Below are positions 25,185 to 33,960 of a stretch of 43,312 bases of DNA, piece by piece; the first letter of the stretch is position 1; every line of letters begins with the position of its first letter. Position numbers and translations under genes: made by a program. The DNA comes from Giesbergeria sp. (GTDB lineage Bacteria > Pseudomonadota > Gammaproteobacteria > Burkholderiales > Burkholderiaceae_C), in assembly GCA_023150295.1 (NCBI GenBank), contig JAKLLE010000028.1:1-43312 (forward strand), read 5' to 3'. The notes below the pieces were generated by a model. The model searched no databases and had not been told where the DNA came from. It saw only the letters and a list, made by a program, of their open reading frames with translations.

Positions 25185-27113
25185 ATGACCGACCAAGCAA
25201 CCGAGACTACCTCTCCACCGGCACAGCATGTCGATGCCCTGCCGGTGGGCACTCGCCTGGGAGAGTTCGAGATCCTTGCCCTTTTGGGGGTGGGCGGTTT
25301 TGGCATGGTGTACCGGGCGTTCGATCATTCGCTCCACCGTGCTGTGGCCATCAAGGAGTTCATGCCGTCTGCCTTGGCGGCCCGTGGCCCTGATGGCGCG
25401 CTGGTGCCGCGTTCTGCGGCGGACATGTCTGCGTTCCATGCAGGGCTGAAATCGTTTGTGGGAGAGGCGCGACTGCTCGCGCAGTTCGACCACCCATCGC
25501 TGGTCAAGGTCTTTCGTTTCTGGGAGGCCAACCAGACCGCCTACATGGTCATGCCGCTGTACAGCGGCATGACCTTCAAGCAGGCACGTGCACAGATGCG
25601 CACGCCGCCCCCCGAGGCCTGGCTGCGCAAGGTGCTGTGGTCTGTGCTGGGCGCGCTGCGCGTTTTGCATGGTGGGCAGACACTGCACCGCGATATTTCT
25701 CCCGACAACATCTTTTTGCAGGACCTGGGGCCGCCCGTCTTGCTCGATCTGGGTGCGGCGCGCCACGCCATCAATGACCGCGACCGCAAGCACACCGCCG
25801 TGCTGAAGGTCAACTACGCGCCCATCGAGCAGTACGCCGATGGCGACCTGGAGCTGGTTCAAGGGCCGTGGAGCGACCTCTATTCCCTGGCCGCAGTGGT
25901 GCATGGCTGCCTGTGCAATGACACGCCCTTGCCGTCCACGCTGCGTTCCATCCGTGACCGCATGGTGCCGTTCGCGCGCGTTGCCAAGACCGTGCGCAAG
26001 CAATTCGGGCAGGACTACTCCCCGGCATTTGTCGAGGCCATCAGCAAGGCCTTGTCGCTGCAGCCCCAGGATCGGCCGCAGAGCATCGACGAGTTTCTCC
26101 AGCTGATGGAGATGACGTCCGCACCCGCGGGCCTGGATCTCTTTGACTTCCGCACCGAGCTGGGCGATCTGTGGGTGGAGCCCACCGACCAGCCGGGGCC
26201 GGGTCTGGTGGTGCCTACGGTAGATCTGACCTCCGAGGTCCAGGGCAAGGTCGGCATACCGCTCCCCCCTGCACCGGCGTCTGCAGCGCCCCTGCCGACG
26301 AGGAGGGGGGTGCCGGATGCGCAGGACACCGTTGCCATGGATGCTGGCGATACGGTGCTCATGGAGGATGTGGCGGACAGTTCGATTCTGGAGGCCGTCG
26401 AGGCCGGGCAGCCACCCATGCCGCCGGGCACCACGCGCTATGGGTTGGAATCCGAGCGCGGGCGATCCTCACGTCCAGCGCCGCTGCACAAGGCCGCAGC
26501 CAAGACCGCCGCTCGAAAGTCCACAGCGGGCACAGGGGTGGCCTGGTGGGCGGTCGTTGTGGCTGCCTTGCTTGTGACCGTGGGCGGGGCCTACGGCTGG
26601 CGCAGTCATGTGGAGGCCAAGAAGGCGCAGCCGCCCAAGGAAGACATCATTACCGAAATGGCCGAGCCCGCCTCGGCGCCCGCCTCCAACGGGGCGTCGG
26701 ACGGCCCCAAGGTGCCAGCGCTTGCCGCCGCTTCAGATGCCGCCTCCGAGGCCGTTGGCGCAGCCGTCGCCGCCTCGGATGCCGCATCGGTCGCCGCGCC
26801 CGCCTTTGTAGCGGCCTCGGACCCACGCGCTGCTTCGCGGGTGGCCCAGCGCCGCAAGGCGGCTGCCGTTGCGGTGGCGCCGCCTCCGGCCCCGGAGCCT
26901 GCCCCCCCGCCACCAGCTCCCGAGCCCGCGCCGCCCCCGCCACCTCCGCCCAAACCGGCTGCGCCCGTGCGGCTGTGCGAAGGAGAGTCGGTCTTGACGC
27001 GCAGCATGTGCTTGCGTGACCAGTGCCGCAAGTCGGCCAACGCCGTGCTGCCGGTGTGTGTGGAATTCCGTCGCCAGATGGAGCCGCTGGAAAACCGCCA
27101 GCTTGCCAATTGA
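25185..27113 (+). CDS. Membrane-anchored Ser/Thr protein kinase
   Basis: A 642-residue protein. The kinase domain is at about 25-310: Gly-rich loop LLGVGGFGMVY (33-43), lysine K57 in AIKEF, catalytic loop LHRDISPDN with D170 and N175, and DLG (D188) in place of DFG. The activation segment contains YAPIEQYAD, typical of bacterial PKN kinases. A linker with acidic repeats (DTVAMDAGDTVLMED) follows, then one membrane helix (about 452-472, WWAVVVAALLVTVGGAYGW) and an Ala/Pro-rich exported region ending in a cysteine cluster (RLCEGESVLTRSMCLRDQC). The plan suggests an outside sensor or anchor and an inside kinase. The start is ATG 25185; GTG 25179 is possible. The 240-bp upstream gap contains no other gene. 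Confidence 0.9.
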   Translation: MTDQATETTSPPAQHVDALPVGTRLGEFEILALLGVGGFGMVYRAFDHSLHRAVAIKEFMPSALAARGPDGALVPRSAADMSAFHAGLKSFVGEARLLAQFDHPSLVKVFRFWEANQTAYMVMPLYSGMTFKQARAQMRTPPPEAWLRKVLWSVLGALRVLHGGQTLHRDISPDNIFLQDLGPPVLLDLGAARHAINDRDRKHTAVLKVNYAPIEQYADGDLELVQGPWSDLYSLAAVVHGCLCNDTPLPSTLRSIRDRMVPFARVAKTVRKQFGQDYSPAFVEAISKALSLQPQDRPQSIDEFLQLMEMTSAPAGLDLFDFRTELGDLWVEPTDQPGPGLVVPTVDLTSEVQGKVGIPLPPAPASAAPLPTRRGVPDAQDTVAMDAGDTVLMEDVADSSILEAVEAGQPPMPPGTTRYGLESERGRSSRPAPLHKAAAKTAARKSTAGTGVAWWAVVVAALLVTVGGAYGWRSHVEAKKAQPPKEDIITEMAEPASAPASNGASDGPKVPALAAASDAASEAVGAAVAASDAASVAAPAFVAASDPRAASRVAQRRKAAAVAVAPPPAPEPAPPPPAPEPAPPPPPPPKPAAPVRLCEGESVLTRSMCLRDQCRKSANAVLPVCVEFRRQMEPLENRQLAN

Positions 27114-27143
27114 GGCACAGTCGCCGCTGTGGAGTGACAGCCC

Positions 27144-27171
27144 TTGGCGATTTTGACAAGTTTTGTATAAT
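27144..27171 (+). promoter_or_regulatory. Promoter of rplM-rpsI
   Basis: The -10 box TATAAT at 27166-27171 is perfect. A -35 of TTGGCG (27144-27149) lies 16 bp upstream. A perfect TTGACA at 27153 is too close (7 bp) to serve with this -10. The transcript would carry a leader of about 180 bases before rplM, unusually long and without an open gene. Confidence 0.7.
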
Positions 27172-27309
27172 GCTTGGCTTCGCAGCGAACTGGTGCTCCG
27201 CGGCGAAGGGGCGCGCCTGCCATGGATCATGGCGAAAAGTGCGCCCAAGCACCACCTAAGAGGTTTCCGCCTGAGAGAAACACCGACCGTGGAAAAGAGC
27301 CCGCAGGAC

Positions 27310-27332
27310 ACCGGCCCCTATTTTTGGCCGGT
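27310..27332 (+). promoter_or_regulatory. Hairpin in the rplM leader
   Basis: ACCGGCC (27310-27316) pairs with GGCCGGT (27326-27332) around a U-rich loop, ending 23 bases before the rplM ATG and just ahead of the AGAG ribosome-binding region. Ribosomal protein operons often have leaders bound by one of their products. Autoregulation by L13 here is only a suggestion. Confidence 0.4.
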
Positions 27333-27355
27333 CAAACCCTCGAAAGAGAACTCTC

Positions 27356-27784
27356 ATGTCTACATTCAGCGCAAAACCCGCTGAGGTGGTGCACGAGTGG
27401 TTTGTGATTGACGCCACCGATAAGGTGCTCGGCCGGGTAGCCAGCGAAGTTGCCCTCCGTCTGCGCGGCAAACACAAAGCCATTTACACGCCTCACGTCG
27501 ATACGGGTGACTTCATCGTCATCATCAACGCATCCAAGATCAAGGTCACCGGCACCAAGTCGCTCGACAAGGTGTACTACCGTCACTCGGGTTACCCCGG
27601 CGGCATCACGGCCACGAACTTCCGCGACATGCAAGCCAAGCACCCCGGCCGCGCGCTGGAGAAGGCCGTCAAGGGCATGCTGCCCAAGGGCCCGCTGGGT
27701 TACGCCATGATCAAGAAACTCAAGGTGTACGGTGGTGCAGAGCATCCCCACACCGCCCAACAGCCCAAAGTGCTGGAACTGTAA
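27356..27784 (+). CDS. rplM: 50S ribosomal protein L13
   Basis: A 142-residue protein. [20 protein letters not shown] is the L13 N-terminus, [20 protein letters not shown] and YRHSGYPGG follow, and [12 protein letters not shown] and [11 protein letters not shown] close the protein. The length is standard. It forms an operon with rpsI, 11 bp downstream, the order found throughout bacteria. Expression is from the TATAAT promoter at 27144-27171 with a long leader. Confidence 0.98.
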   Translation: MSTFSAKPAEVVHEWFVIDATDKVLGRVASEVALRLRGKHKAIYTPHVDTGDFIVIINASKIKVTGTKSLDKVYYRHSGYPGGITATNFRDMQAKHPGRALEKAVKGMLPKGPLGYAMIKKLKVYGGAEHPHTAQQPKVLEL

Positions 27785-27795
27785 GGAGCCTTGAG

Positions 27796-28188
27796 ATGAT
27801 TGGTGATTGGAACAATGGCACCGGCCGTCGCAAATCCAGCGTCGCCCGCGTGTTTCTGAAAAAAGGCTCTGGCAAGATCACGATCAACGGCAAGGACATC
27901 CAGTCCTACTTCGGCCGTGAAACCTCGATCATGATCGCCAAGCAACCCCTGGCGCTGACCAACAACCTCGAAGCTTTCGATGTGCAGGTCAACGTCAATG
28001 GCGGCGGCGAATCCGGCCAGGCCGGCGCTACCCGCCACGGCATCACCCGTGCGCTGATCGACTACGACGCCACGCTTAAGCCCGTGCTGAGCCAGGCCGG
28101 TTTCGTGACGCGCGATGCGCGCGAAGTCGAGCGCAAGAAGGTCGGTCTGCGTGGCGCCCGCCGCGCAAAGCAGTTCTCCAAGCGCTGA
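27796..28188 (+). CDS. rpsI: 30S ribosomal protein S9
   Basis: A 130-residue protein. [20 protein letters not shown] is the conserved start, [20 protein letters not shown] the central block, and the C-terminus ends [15 protein letters not shown]. The terminal KR tail reaches the P-site of the ribosome. AAGGAG precedes the ATG. It is followed by an intrinsic terminator at 28214-28253. Confidence 0.98.
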   Translation: MIGDWNNGTGRRKSSVARVFLKKGSGKITINGKDIQSYFGRETSIMIAKQPLALTNNLEAFDVQVNVNGGGESGQAGATRHGITRALIDYDATLKPVLSQAGFVTRDAREVERKKVGLRGARRAKQFSKR

Positions 28189-28213
28189 TCCGCTGCGACT
28201 GCAGGTCCTTCCA

Positions 28214-28253
28214 CAAAACCGCCACGGTGCAAGCCGCTGGCGGTTTTGTTTTT
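28214..28253 (+). terminator. Intrinsic terminator after rpsI
   Basis: Stem CAAAACCGCCA (28214-28224) pairs with TGGCGGTTTTG (28238-28248), followed by TTTTT. A strong 11-bp stem with a T tract, 25 bases after the rpsI stop, ends the ribosomal protein operon. Confidence 0.9.
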
Positions 28254-28313
28254 GGGGGCCTCCCTCAAGCAGGTATAGTCCGGGCCTTCGTCCCCCCAAG
28301 GAGACCGAGTCCC

Positions 28314-29051
28314 ATGCGTTTTCGCCTGTTGCGCCGCCGCCTGACCGTCAGCGCCCCGCGCATGGCCGTGCGCAGCGCGCTGCCCTGGCCCTTGCGCTGG
28401 TTCCTGCTGGCGCTGATGTTGGGTTTTTCGGCCGCAGTGGCTTTGTGGGCCTTCGAGTTTGGTCGTTCCATCGCCGGGCTGGATGCTCACAGCCAGGAGG
28501 AGCTCAGGCAGCTGCGCACCGAGGTTCAGCGCCTGCGCGATGAGAGCCAGCAGCAGCAGTCGATCGCCAACACCTCGGGCAGCCTGTTGCTGGCCGAGCG
28601 CACGGCCCTGGAGCAACTCACCGCGCGCTTGCGCCAGGCCGAAGCGGAGAACCGCTCGCTGCGCGAAGACCTGGGGCTGTTCGAAAAGCTCATTCCTGCA
28701 GGCAACGATGCCGGTGGGGTGGCCATTCGCGGGTTACAGGCGGAAGTGATTGCGGGCGTGCACCTGCGTTGGCAGGCGCTGGTGATGCGTACGCTCAAGA
28801 ATGCACCGGAATTCAAGGGGCAGCTCGAACTGGTGCTGGCGGGCGTGCGCGAAGGGCGGCCTTGGACGCACACCCTCCCTGCCGAGGGCCAGGGCCTGCA
28901 ATTGCGCCAGTACCAGCGCATGGAGGGCGTTTTCGATCTGCCGCCCCAGACCGTGGTAAAAACCGTCACCGTCCGGGTCCTGGAGGGTGGCACCGCACGC
29001 GCCACCCAGACCCTTGCGCTGGATGGCGCCACCGGCGCGCCTGTCCACTGA
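28314..29051 (+). CDS. DUF6776-type membrane protein
   Basis: A 245-residue protein with a basic N-terminus, one membrane helix (about 28-50, WFLLALMLGFSAAVALWAF), then a coiled coil (about 60-125; ELRQLRTEVQRLRDESQQQQ and RLRQAEAENRSLREDLGLFE) and a C-terminal beta-rich region (GQLELVLAGVREGRPW, VFDLPPQTVVKTVTVRV). The plan matches the uncharacterised DUF6776 proteins found next to bactofilin genes in betaproteobacteria. It is a bitopic inner-membrane protein facing the periplasm. A strong AAGGAGA is 8 bases upstream. Its position before a bactofilin suggests a cell-envelope or morphogenesis role (inference). Confidence 0.75.
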   Translation: MRFRLLRRRLTVSAPRMAVRSALPWPLRWFLLALMLGFSAAVALWAFEFGRSIAGLDAHSQEELRQLRTEVQRLRDESQQQQSIANTSGSLLLAERTALEQLTARLRQAEAENRSLREDLGLFEKLIPAGNDAGGVAIRGLQAEVIAGVHLRWQALVMRTLKNAPEFKGQLELVLAGVREGRPWTHTLPAEGQGLQLRQYQRMEGVFDLPPQTVVKTVTVRVLEGGTARATQTLALDGATGAPVH

Positions 29052-29103
29052 TTCCGATTGTCCTGCCAGTGTGGCCCTTGGGCCCACCCCCTGGAGTAGC
29101 ACC

Positions 29104-29502
29104 ATGTTTTCCCGCAACAAACAGCCCCCCATCAAAAGCCTGATTGCCGAAGGCAGTCGCATCGACGGCAACGTGCAGTTCACCGACGGCCTGCGCATCG
29201 ACGGCGAAGTGGTGGGCGATGTGCGCGCCGCGCCGGGCACTGCGGGCCTGTTGGTGATTTCGGCCACGGCCAGGGTCGAAGGGGCGGTGCACGCCGACCA
29301 TGTCATCGTCAACGGCCAGATCCATGGCCCGGTGCATGCAGGCACCATGCTGGAACTGCAACCCAAGGCGCGCATTGCAGGCGATGTGCACTACAAGACC
29401 CTGGAAATGCACCAGGGAGCCACCATCTCCGGGAAGATGTTTCCGGCCGATGTGGTGGTTGAGGAAAAGCCCACACTGAAGCTGGCGGCAAACAACCCCT
29501 GA
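29104..29502 (+). CDS. Bactofilin
   Basis: A 132-residue polymer-forming cytoskeletal protein. A short tail ([16 protein letters not shown]) is followed by the beta-helical bactofilin core: [20 protein letters not shown], then [20 protein letters not shown] and [20 protein letters not shown], with the G-x-V/I-x(n)-G turn repeats. Bactofilins assemble without nucleotides and position cell-wall enzymes. The M23 peptidase gene lies about 2 kb downstream. It follows the DUF6776 gene by 52 bp. Confidence 0.93.
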   Translation: MFSRNKQPPIKSLIAEGSRIDGNVQFTDGLRIDGEVVGDVRAAPGTAGLLVISATARVEGAVHADHVIVNGQIHGPVHAGTMLELQPKARIAGDVHYKTLEMHQGATISGKMFPADVVVEEKPTLKLAANNP

Positions 29503-29564
29503 AAATGAACCTATGGGCGCTTTGCAGTAGCATTGCGCCCAAACAGCTATACCGGAGCCCCGCC

Positions 29565-29933
29565 ATGAGTGCCGCAGTCCAAGACACCCCCGAAGAAGTC
29601 ATGCCCGACCCCATCCTCTTCACCGAGAGCGCGGCCGCCAAGGTGGCCGACCTGATCGCTGAAGAAGGCAACCCCGACCTCAAGCTGCGCGTGTTTGTGC
29701 AGGGCGGCGGCTGCTCGGGCTTCCAGTATGGTTTTACCTTCGATGAAATCGTCAACGAAGACGATACGGTCATGACCAAGAACGGCGTGTCCCTGCTGAT
29801 CGACGCCATGAGCTACCAGTACCTGGTGGGCGCTGAAATCGACTACAAGGAAGACCTGCAGGGTGCCCAGTTCGTGATCAAGAACCCGGGCGCGTCGTCC
29901 ACCTGCGGCTGCGGCTCCAGCTTTTCGACCTGA
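29565..29933 (+). CDS. erpA: Iron-sulfur cluster insertion protein ErpA
   Basis: A 122-residue A-type carrier that delivers Fe-S clusters to apoproteins. [20 protein letters not shown] and [15 protein letters not shown] carry the first cysteine, and the C-terminal [11 protein letters not shown] the other two. [15 protein letters not shown] is the ErpA-like central motif. An inverted pair TGGGCGC/GCGCCCA (29516-29543) lies just upstream in the short intergenic region. The length is normal. Confidence 0.95.
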   Translation: MSAAVQDTPEEVMPDPILFTESAAAKVADLIAEEGNPDLKLRVFVQGGGCSGFQYGFTFDEIVNEDDTVMTKNGVSLLIDAMSYQYLVGAEIDYKEDLQGAQFVIKNPGASSTCGCGSSFST

Positions 29934-29939
29934 AGACAC

Positions 29940-29960
29940 CCACGCCGATGCGCGGCGTGG
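29940..29960. terminator. Hairpin between convergent erpA and anmK
   Basis: CCACGCCG (29940-29947) pairs with CGGCGTGG (29953-29960) directly after the erpA stop. It lies between convergent genes and could end transcription, but it lacks a T tract on either strand, so this is a weak call. Confidence 0.35.
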
Positions 29961-29966
29961 CTTGCA

Positions 29967-31076
29967 CTACGCGGGGTAGATAGCCCCGAGCACACGGGCG
30001 CCTTGGGCGCCCGTTGCACTGGGCAGGTTGCCGGGCAGGCCCAGCAAGCACTGGCGCGCCAGCCAGGCAAAGGCAGCCGCTTCCACCTGCTGCGCGGGCA
30101 GGCCCAGCGCATCGGTGGGCAACACGTGCAGCCCGGGCAACAGAGCCTGCAGGCGTGCCATCAGGCGGCCATTGAAAGCGCCACCGCCGCACACGGCCAG
30201 TAGTTTGCTATTGTTTTTATAGCGCATGGCGCTTTCTGCGCAAGCGCTGGCGGTCAATTCGAGCAAGGTTGCCTGCACATCGGGCGCAGGTGCCGGTGGG
30301 CACTGGCGAAGGTGTTGCTCCAACCACTGCGGGTTGAACAGGTCGCGTCCCGTACTCTTGGGCGGGTCTTGGTGCAGATAGGGCTCGCCCAGCAGGTGCT
30401 GCAGCAGCACGGGCACCGCCTGACCGCTGGCCGCCCAGGCGCCATCGCGGTCAAAGGGCTCGCCGCGGTGCTGTTGGCACCAATAGTCCATCAGCGCATT
30501 GCCCGGCCCGCAGTCAAAGCCCAGCACGCTGCCGTCGGCGCGCAGCACGCTCAGGTTGGCAATGCCACCGATGTTCAACACCAGCGCATCCTGTCCGGCC
30601 TGCCCGAACTGGTACTGGTGAAATGCGGGAACCAGCGGCGCGCCCTGGCCACCGGCTGCCACGTCGCGGCTGCGCAGGTCGGCCACCACCGGGATGCCGG
30701 TGAGTTCGGCCAGCAGGGCCGGGTTGTTGAGTTGCAGGGTGTAGCCCGTACCGTCGAACGCGCCAGGACGGTGGCGCACGGTCTGCCCGTGGGCGCCGAT
30801 GGCGCGCACGGCGCTGGCGGGCGTCCCGGCCGCTTGCAGCAGGGCCTGCACGGCCTGGGCGTAGCAGCGCGCCAGGGCGTTGGCAGCCAGCGCGGCGCGG
30901 TGCAGTTCGTCGGCTCCGCTGGTGTTGAGTGCCAACAGCTCACTGCGCAGGTCGGGTTCAAAACCCAGGGCATGGTGCTGTAGCACCTGGCAGCGCGGCC
31001 CCGAGAAATCGGCCAGCACGGCGTCCACCCCGTCCAGCGAGGTGCCGGACATCAGGCCGATGTACAGCGCGGGCAT
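29967..31076 (-). CDS. anmK: Anhydro-N-acetylmuramic acid kinase
   Basis: A 369-residue sugar kinase that phosphorylates and opens 1,6-anhydro-MurNAc released during peptidoglycan turnover. YIGLMSGTSLDGVDAVL is the signature N-terminus, GAHGQTVRHRPG and VLNIGGIANLSVL follow, FDCGPGNALMDYW is the catalytic/phosphate segment, and LLAVCGGGAFNGRLM the C-terminal motif. The stretch before AVCGGG (MRYKNNSKL) is encoded by a short dispersed-repeat copy. It is co-oriented with the M23 peptidase 40 bp upstream, pairing wall cleavage with recycling. Confidence 0.96.
   Translation of the reverse strand: MPALYIGLMSGTSLDGVDAVLADFSGPRCQVLQHHALGFEPDLRSELLALNTSGADELHRAALAANALARCYAQAVQALLQAAGTPASAVRAIGAHGQTVRHRPGAFDGTGYTLQLNNPALLAELTGIPVVADLRSRDVAAGGQGAPLVPAFHQYQFGQAGQDALVLNIGGIANLSVLRADGSVLGFDCGPGNALMDYWCQQHRGEPFDRDGAWAASGQAVPVLLQHLLGEPYLHQDPPKSTGRDLFNPQWLEQHLRQCPPAPAPDVQATLLELTASACAESAMRYKNNSKLLAVCGGGAFNGRLMARLQALLPGLHVLPTDALGLPAQQVEAAAFAWLARQCLLGLPGNLPSATGAQGARVLGAIYPA
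30207..30232 (-). repeat. Short dispersed-repeat fragment inside anmK
   Basis: gctattgtttttatagcgc is a clear AT-rich palindrome (GCTAT...ATAGC) inside a GC-rich coding region, matching the left half of the repeat family. It is translated in frame. It could be a truncated insertion or a chance match, and is less certain than the other copies. Confidence 0.45.
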
Positions 31077-31116
31077 GGGTTTGTCGGCGCGTTGGAGGTG
31101 CTGGCGCGCCGAAAGT

Positions 31117-32478
31117 CTATTCAGCGCTGGCCTGCTCGATGAGCGCGGCCGAGGACAGCTCCAGACGCATGGTGCTGGCCAGGCGGTCAAACGCCGGGCG
31201 AACCGCCGCCGAAATGGGGGCAGCGGCCTCGCTTTGGCGGGCAATGGTCATGGGGTCCTGGTGTTCGCCGTTGACGCGGAACTCGAAGTGCAGGTGCGGC
31301 CCCGTGGCCCAGCCGGTGGCGCCCACGGTGCCGATGTTCTGGCCCTGGCCCACGGACTGGCCCTTTTTCACATCAATGCGATGGAGGTGGGCATACACCG
31401 TGACATGCTGGTTGCGGTGCTTGACGAACACCACGTTGCCAAAGCCGTTTTGCACCCCCGCGAATTCGACCACGCCGTCACCCACGGTACGCACCGGGGT
31501 GCCCGTGGGGGCGGCAAAGTCGGTGCCCAGGTGGGCGCGCCACTTTTGCAGGATGGGGTGAAAGCGCATGGCAAAACCGCTGGTCACGCGCGAGAACTCC
31601 AGCGGCGAGGCCAGGTAGGCGCGGCGCTTGCTCTGGCCGTCCAGCGTGTAGTAGGCGCCTTTGTCCGAGCCGGGCTCCTGGAACCACAGAGCCTGGTGCG
31701 TCTTGCCGTTGTTGACGAATTCGGCGCTGAGCACGCGGCCTGCGCGCAGCGGCTCGCCGTCGGCGACCAGGGTTTCGTACACCACCGAGAAGCGGTCGCC
31801 CTTGCGCAGGGCGCGGCGGAAGTCGATGTCGGCCGAGAACAGTTCGGCCAGTTGCACGGCCACGCTGTCGGGGATGTTGGAGGCATCGGTGGCGGCGAAC
31901 AGCGAGCTCTGGATGGTGCCACCCGCCAGGCGCGTGGAAGCGGTGAGCTGCGCCGTTTCGATGCGTGAACTGAAGCCCTGTTCGGTTTTCTCGACCACCA
32001 GGCGCTTGAAGCTACCGCTGTCGTCGGGTGCCCAGCGGGCAGTCAGGCGCTGCAGGCGATGGTCGTCGCTGGTTTCGGCGTTGGCCAAGCGCCCAGCACG
32101 GCCCAGCAGATTGCGCTGCACCAGCGTGTCGCGGCGCAAAAAGGCGGCGGCCTGCGGGTCGGCCACCCCCATGCGCTGCAACAGGGATTCGGCGGTGTCC
32201 GTGCTGCGCACCTGCTCCGTGCGGAACAGGGAAAACCCGCCGGTATCGGTCAGCTCGGCGAGGGCCATGTCCGATGCGAGCGACGGCACGGGCAACTCCA
32301 GCATGCGCACTGGCAGGTCGGCCGGATCGGGCCCCAGCGAGGCCACGGCAAAGGCGCCACCGCCGCCACTCAACAAGAGGGCGGCGACAAAGGCGGTGAT
32401 GCGGCGGGGGTGTTTTTGAATGCCTTGGGCCAGTCGCTCCAGCAAGGCGGCGCGGGCAGAAGTCAGGCCGTGTGTCAA
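31117..32478 (-). CDS. M23 (LytM-type) peptidoglycan endopeptidase, MepM-like
   Basis: About 453 residues. A membrane anchor or uncleaved signal (ITAFVAALLLSGGGGAFAV) comes first, then a periplasmic domain, an OapA/LysM-like middle region (RALRKGDRFSVVYE) and the M23 domain with metal ligands in HLGTDFAAPTG (HxxxD) and GPHLHFEF (HxH). SGFAMRFHPILQKWRAH is typical of MepM-like enzymes that cut D-Ala-mDAP cross-links. No ATG precedes the hydrophobic segment. The reading uses TTG at 32478, and another TTG at LLERLAQ is possible. It is the upstream partner of anmK and divergent from tyrS. Confidence 0.9.
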   Translation of the reverse strand: MTHGLTSARAALLERLAQGIQKHPRRITAFVAALLLSGGGGAFAVASLGPDPADLPVRMLELPVPSLASDMALAELTDTGGFSLFRTEQVRSTDTAESLLQRMGVADPQAAAFLRRDTLVQRNLLGRAGRLANAETSDDHRLQRLTARWAPDDSGSFKRLVVEKTEQGFSSRIETAQLTASTRLAGGTIQSSLFAATDASNIPDSVAVQLAELFSADIDFRRALRKGDRFSVVYETLVADGEPLRAGRVLSAEFVNNGKTHQALWFQEPGSDKGAYYTLDGQSKRRAYLASPLEFSRVTSGFAMRFHPILQKWRAHLGTDFAAPTGTPVRTVGDGVVEFAGVQNGFGNVVFVKHRNQHVTVYAHLHRIDVKKGQSVGQGQNIGTVGATGWATGPHLHFEFRVNGEHQDPMTIARQSEAAAPISAAVRPAFDRLASTMRLELSSAALIEQASAE

Positions 32479-32669
32479 AAGTCGATCCCCAGGTCTGTGA
32501 GGCTGCCCGCGTGCGGCACCGGCAGGGCCGGGCGGCGCGGGCGCGCCAGAGAATATCAGGCTGCAGGCAGTGCCGGAGGGCGGCCCTGGGCGGGAACGTA
32601 AAATCCCCGCTCCTGCAATGTGCGCGCAAGTATAGCGAAGCGTTTTGAGAGCACACCCTAGAAAACCCT

Positions 32670-33899
32670 ATGAATCCATCTGCTGAAAACACACCGCTGT
32701 CCGAGGGCGTGGCCCGGGCGCTTGAAGTCTCGCTGCGCGGCGTGGAGGAACTGCTGCCCCGTGACGAATGGGTGAAGAAGCTCCAGCGCTCCGAAACCAC
32801 GGGCCAACCGCTGCGCATCAAGCTGGGCCTGGATCCGACAGCGCCCGACATCCATATCGGCCACACGGTGGTGCTGAACAAGATGCGCCAGCTCCAGGAC
32901 CTGGGCCACCAGGTGATTTTCCTGATCGGCGACTTCACCAGCCTGATTGGCGACCCCTCGGGCCGCAACAGCACGCGCCCTCCGCTCACGCCCGAGCAGA
33001 TCAAACTCAATGCCGAAACCTACTACCGCCAGGCCAGCCTGGTGCTGGATCCGGCGCGCACCGAGATCCGCTACAACAGCGAGTGGAGCGAGCCCCTGGG
33101 CGCCAGCGGCATGATCCAGCTGGCTGCCAAGTACACCGTGGCGCGCATGATGGAGCGCGACGACTTCCACAAGCGCTTTTCCACGGGCCAGTCGATCAGC
33201 GTGCATGAATTCTTGTACCCGCTGATGCAGGGCTACGATTCGGTCGCGCTCCAGAGCGACCTGGAACTGGGCGGCACCGACCAGAAGTTCAACCTGCTGA
33301 TGGGCCGCCACCTGCAACAGGAATACGGCCAGGAGCCGCAGTGCATTCTGACCATGCCGCTTTTGGTGGGGCTGGACGGCGTGGACAAGATGTCCAAGTC
33401 CAAGAACAACTACATCGGCATCACCGAAGACGCCAACACCATGTTCGCCAAGGTGCTGTCGATTTCGGATGCGCTGATGTGGGACTGGTTCACGCTGCTG
33501 TCCTTCAAGAGCCTGGCCGAGATCGCCGCGCTCAAGGCCGAGGTGGCCGCGGGGCGCAACCCCAAGGACGCGAAGGTGATGCTGGCCAAGGAGATCACCA
33601 CGCGCTTTCACAGCGCCGCCGCGGCCGAGGCTGCCGAGGCCGACTTCCAGAACCGCAGCAAGGGCGGCGTGCCCGACGACATTCCCGAGGTGGCACTCTC
33701 GGGCGCGCCGCTGGGCATCGGCGCCCTGCTCAAGCAGGCCAACCTGGCGCCCTCGACCAGCGAGGCCAACCGCCTGATCGACGGTGGCGGCGTGCGCATT
33801 GATGGCAGCGTGGTCAGCGACAAGGGACTGAAGCTGGGCGCTGGCAGCTACGTGGTGCAGGTGGGCAAGCGCAAGTTTGCACGCGTGCTGGTTTCGTAA
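32670..33899 (+). CDS. tyrS: Tyrosyl-tRNA synthetase
   Basis: A 409-residue class I synthetase of the TyrRS branch with the HIGH motif as HIGHT ([11 protein letters not shown]) and KMSKS as [11 protein letters not shown], plus a C-terminal S4 domain ([20 protein letters not shown]). The length and the position of HIGH at about residue 63 are normal for this form. A TAAAAT -10-like box lies at 32599-32604. The gene is divergent from the M23 peptidase, an arrangement conserved in betaproteobacteria. Confidence 0.98.
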   Translation: MNPSAENTPLSEGVARALEVSLRGVEELLPRDEWVKKLQRSETTGQPLRIKLGLDPTAPDIHIGHTVVLNKMRQLQDLGHQVIFLIGDFTSLIGDPSGRNSTRPPLTPEQIKLNAETYYRQASLVLDPARTEIRYNSEWSEPLGASGMIQLAAKYTVARMMERDDFHKRFSTGQSISVHEFLYPLMQGYDSVALQSDLELGGTDQKFNLLMGRHLQQEYGQEPQCILTMPLLVGLDGVDKMSKSKNNYIGITEDANTMFAKVLSISDALMWDWFTLLSFKSLAEIAALKAEVAAGRNPKDAKVMLAKEITTRFHSAAAAEAAEADFQNRSKGGVPDDIPEVALSGAPLGIGALLKQANLAPSTSEANRLIDGGGVRIDGSVVSDKGLKLGAGSYVVQVGKRKFARVLVS

Positions 33900-33902
33900 G
33901 TT

Positions 33903-33960
33903 TTTAGGCTGCAGCGCCCGCAGATAAAGCGCAAGCAGCTATAAAAATCATAGCAATTGG
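33903..33960 (-). repeat. Dispersed palindromic repeat between tyrS and the LysR gene
   Basis: On the minus strand this reads caattgctatgatttttata, then gctgcttgcgc, tgcgggcgct and gcagcc, the family layout. It follows the tyrS stop directly, and its last bases encode the C-terminal residues of the convergent LysR gene. It may work as a terminator between the two. Confidence 0.7.

Noticed and set aside
27153-27171. TTGACA at 27153 as the rplM -35 box
   Set aside because: It is only 7 bp from the TATAAT; TTGGCG at 27144 gives a 16-bp spacer.
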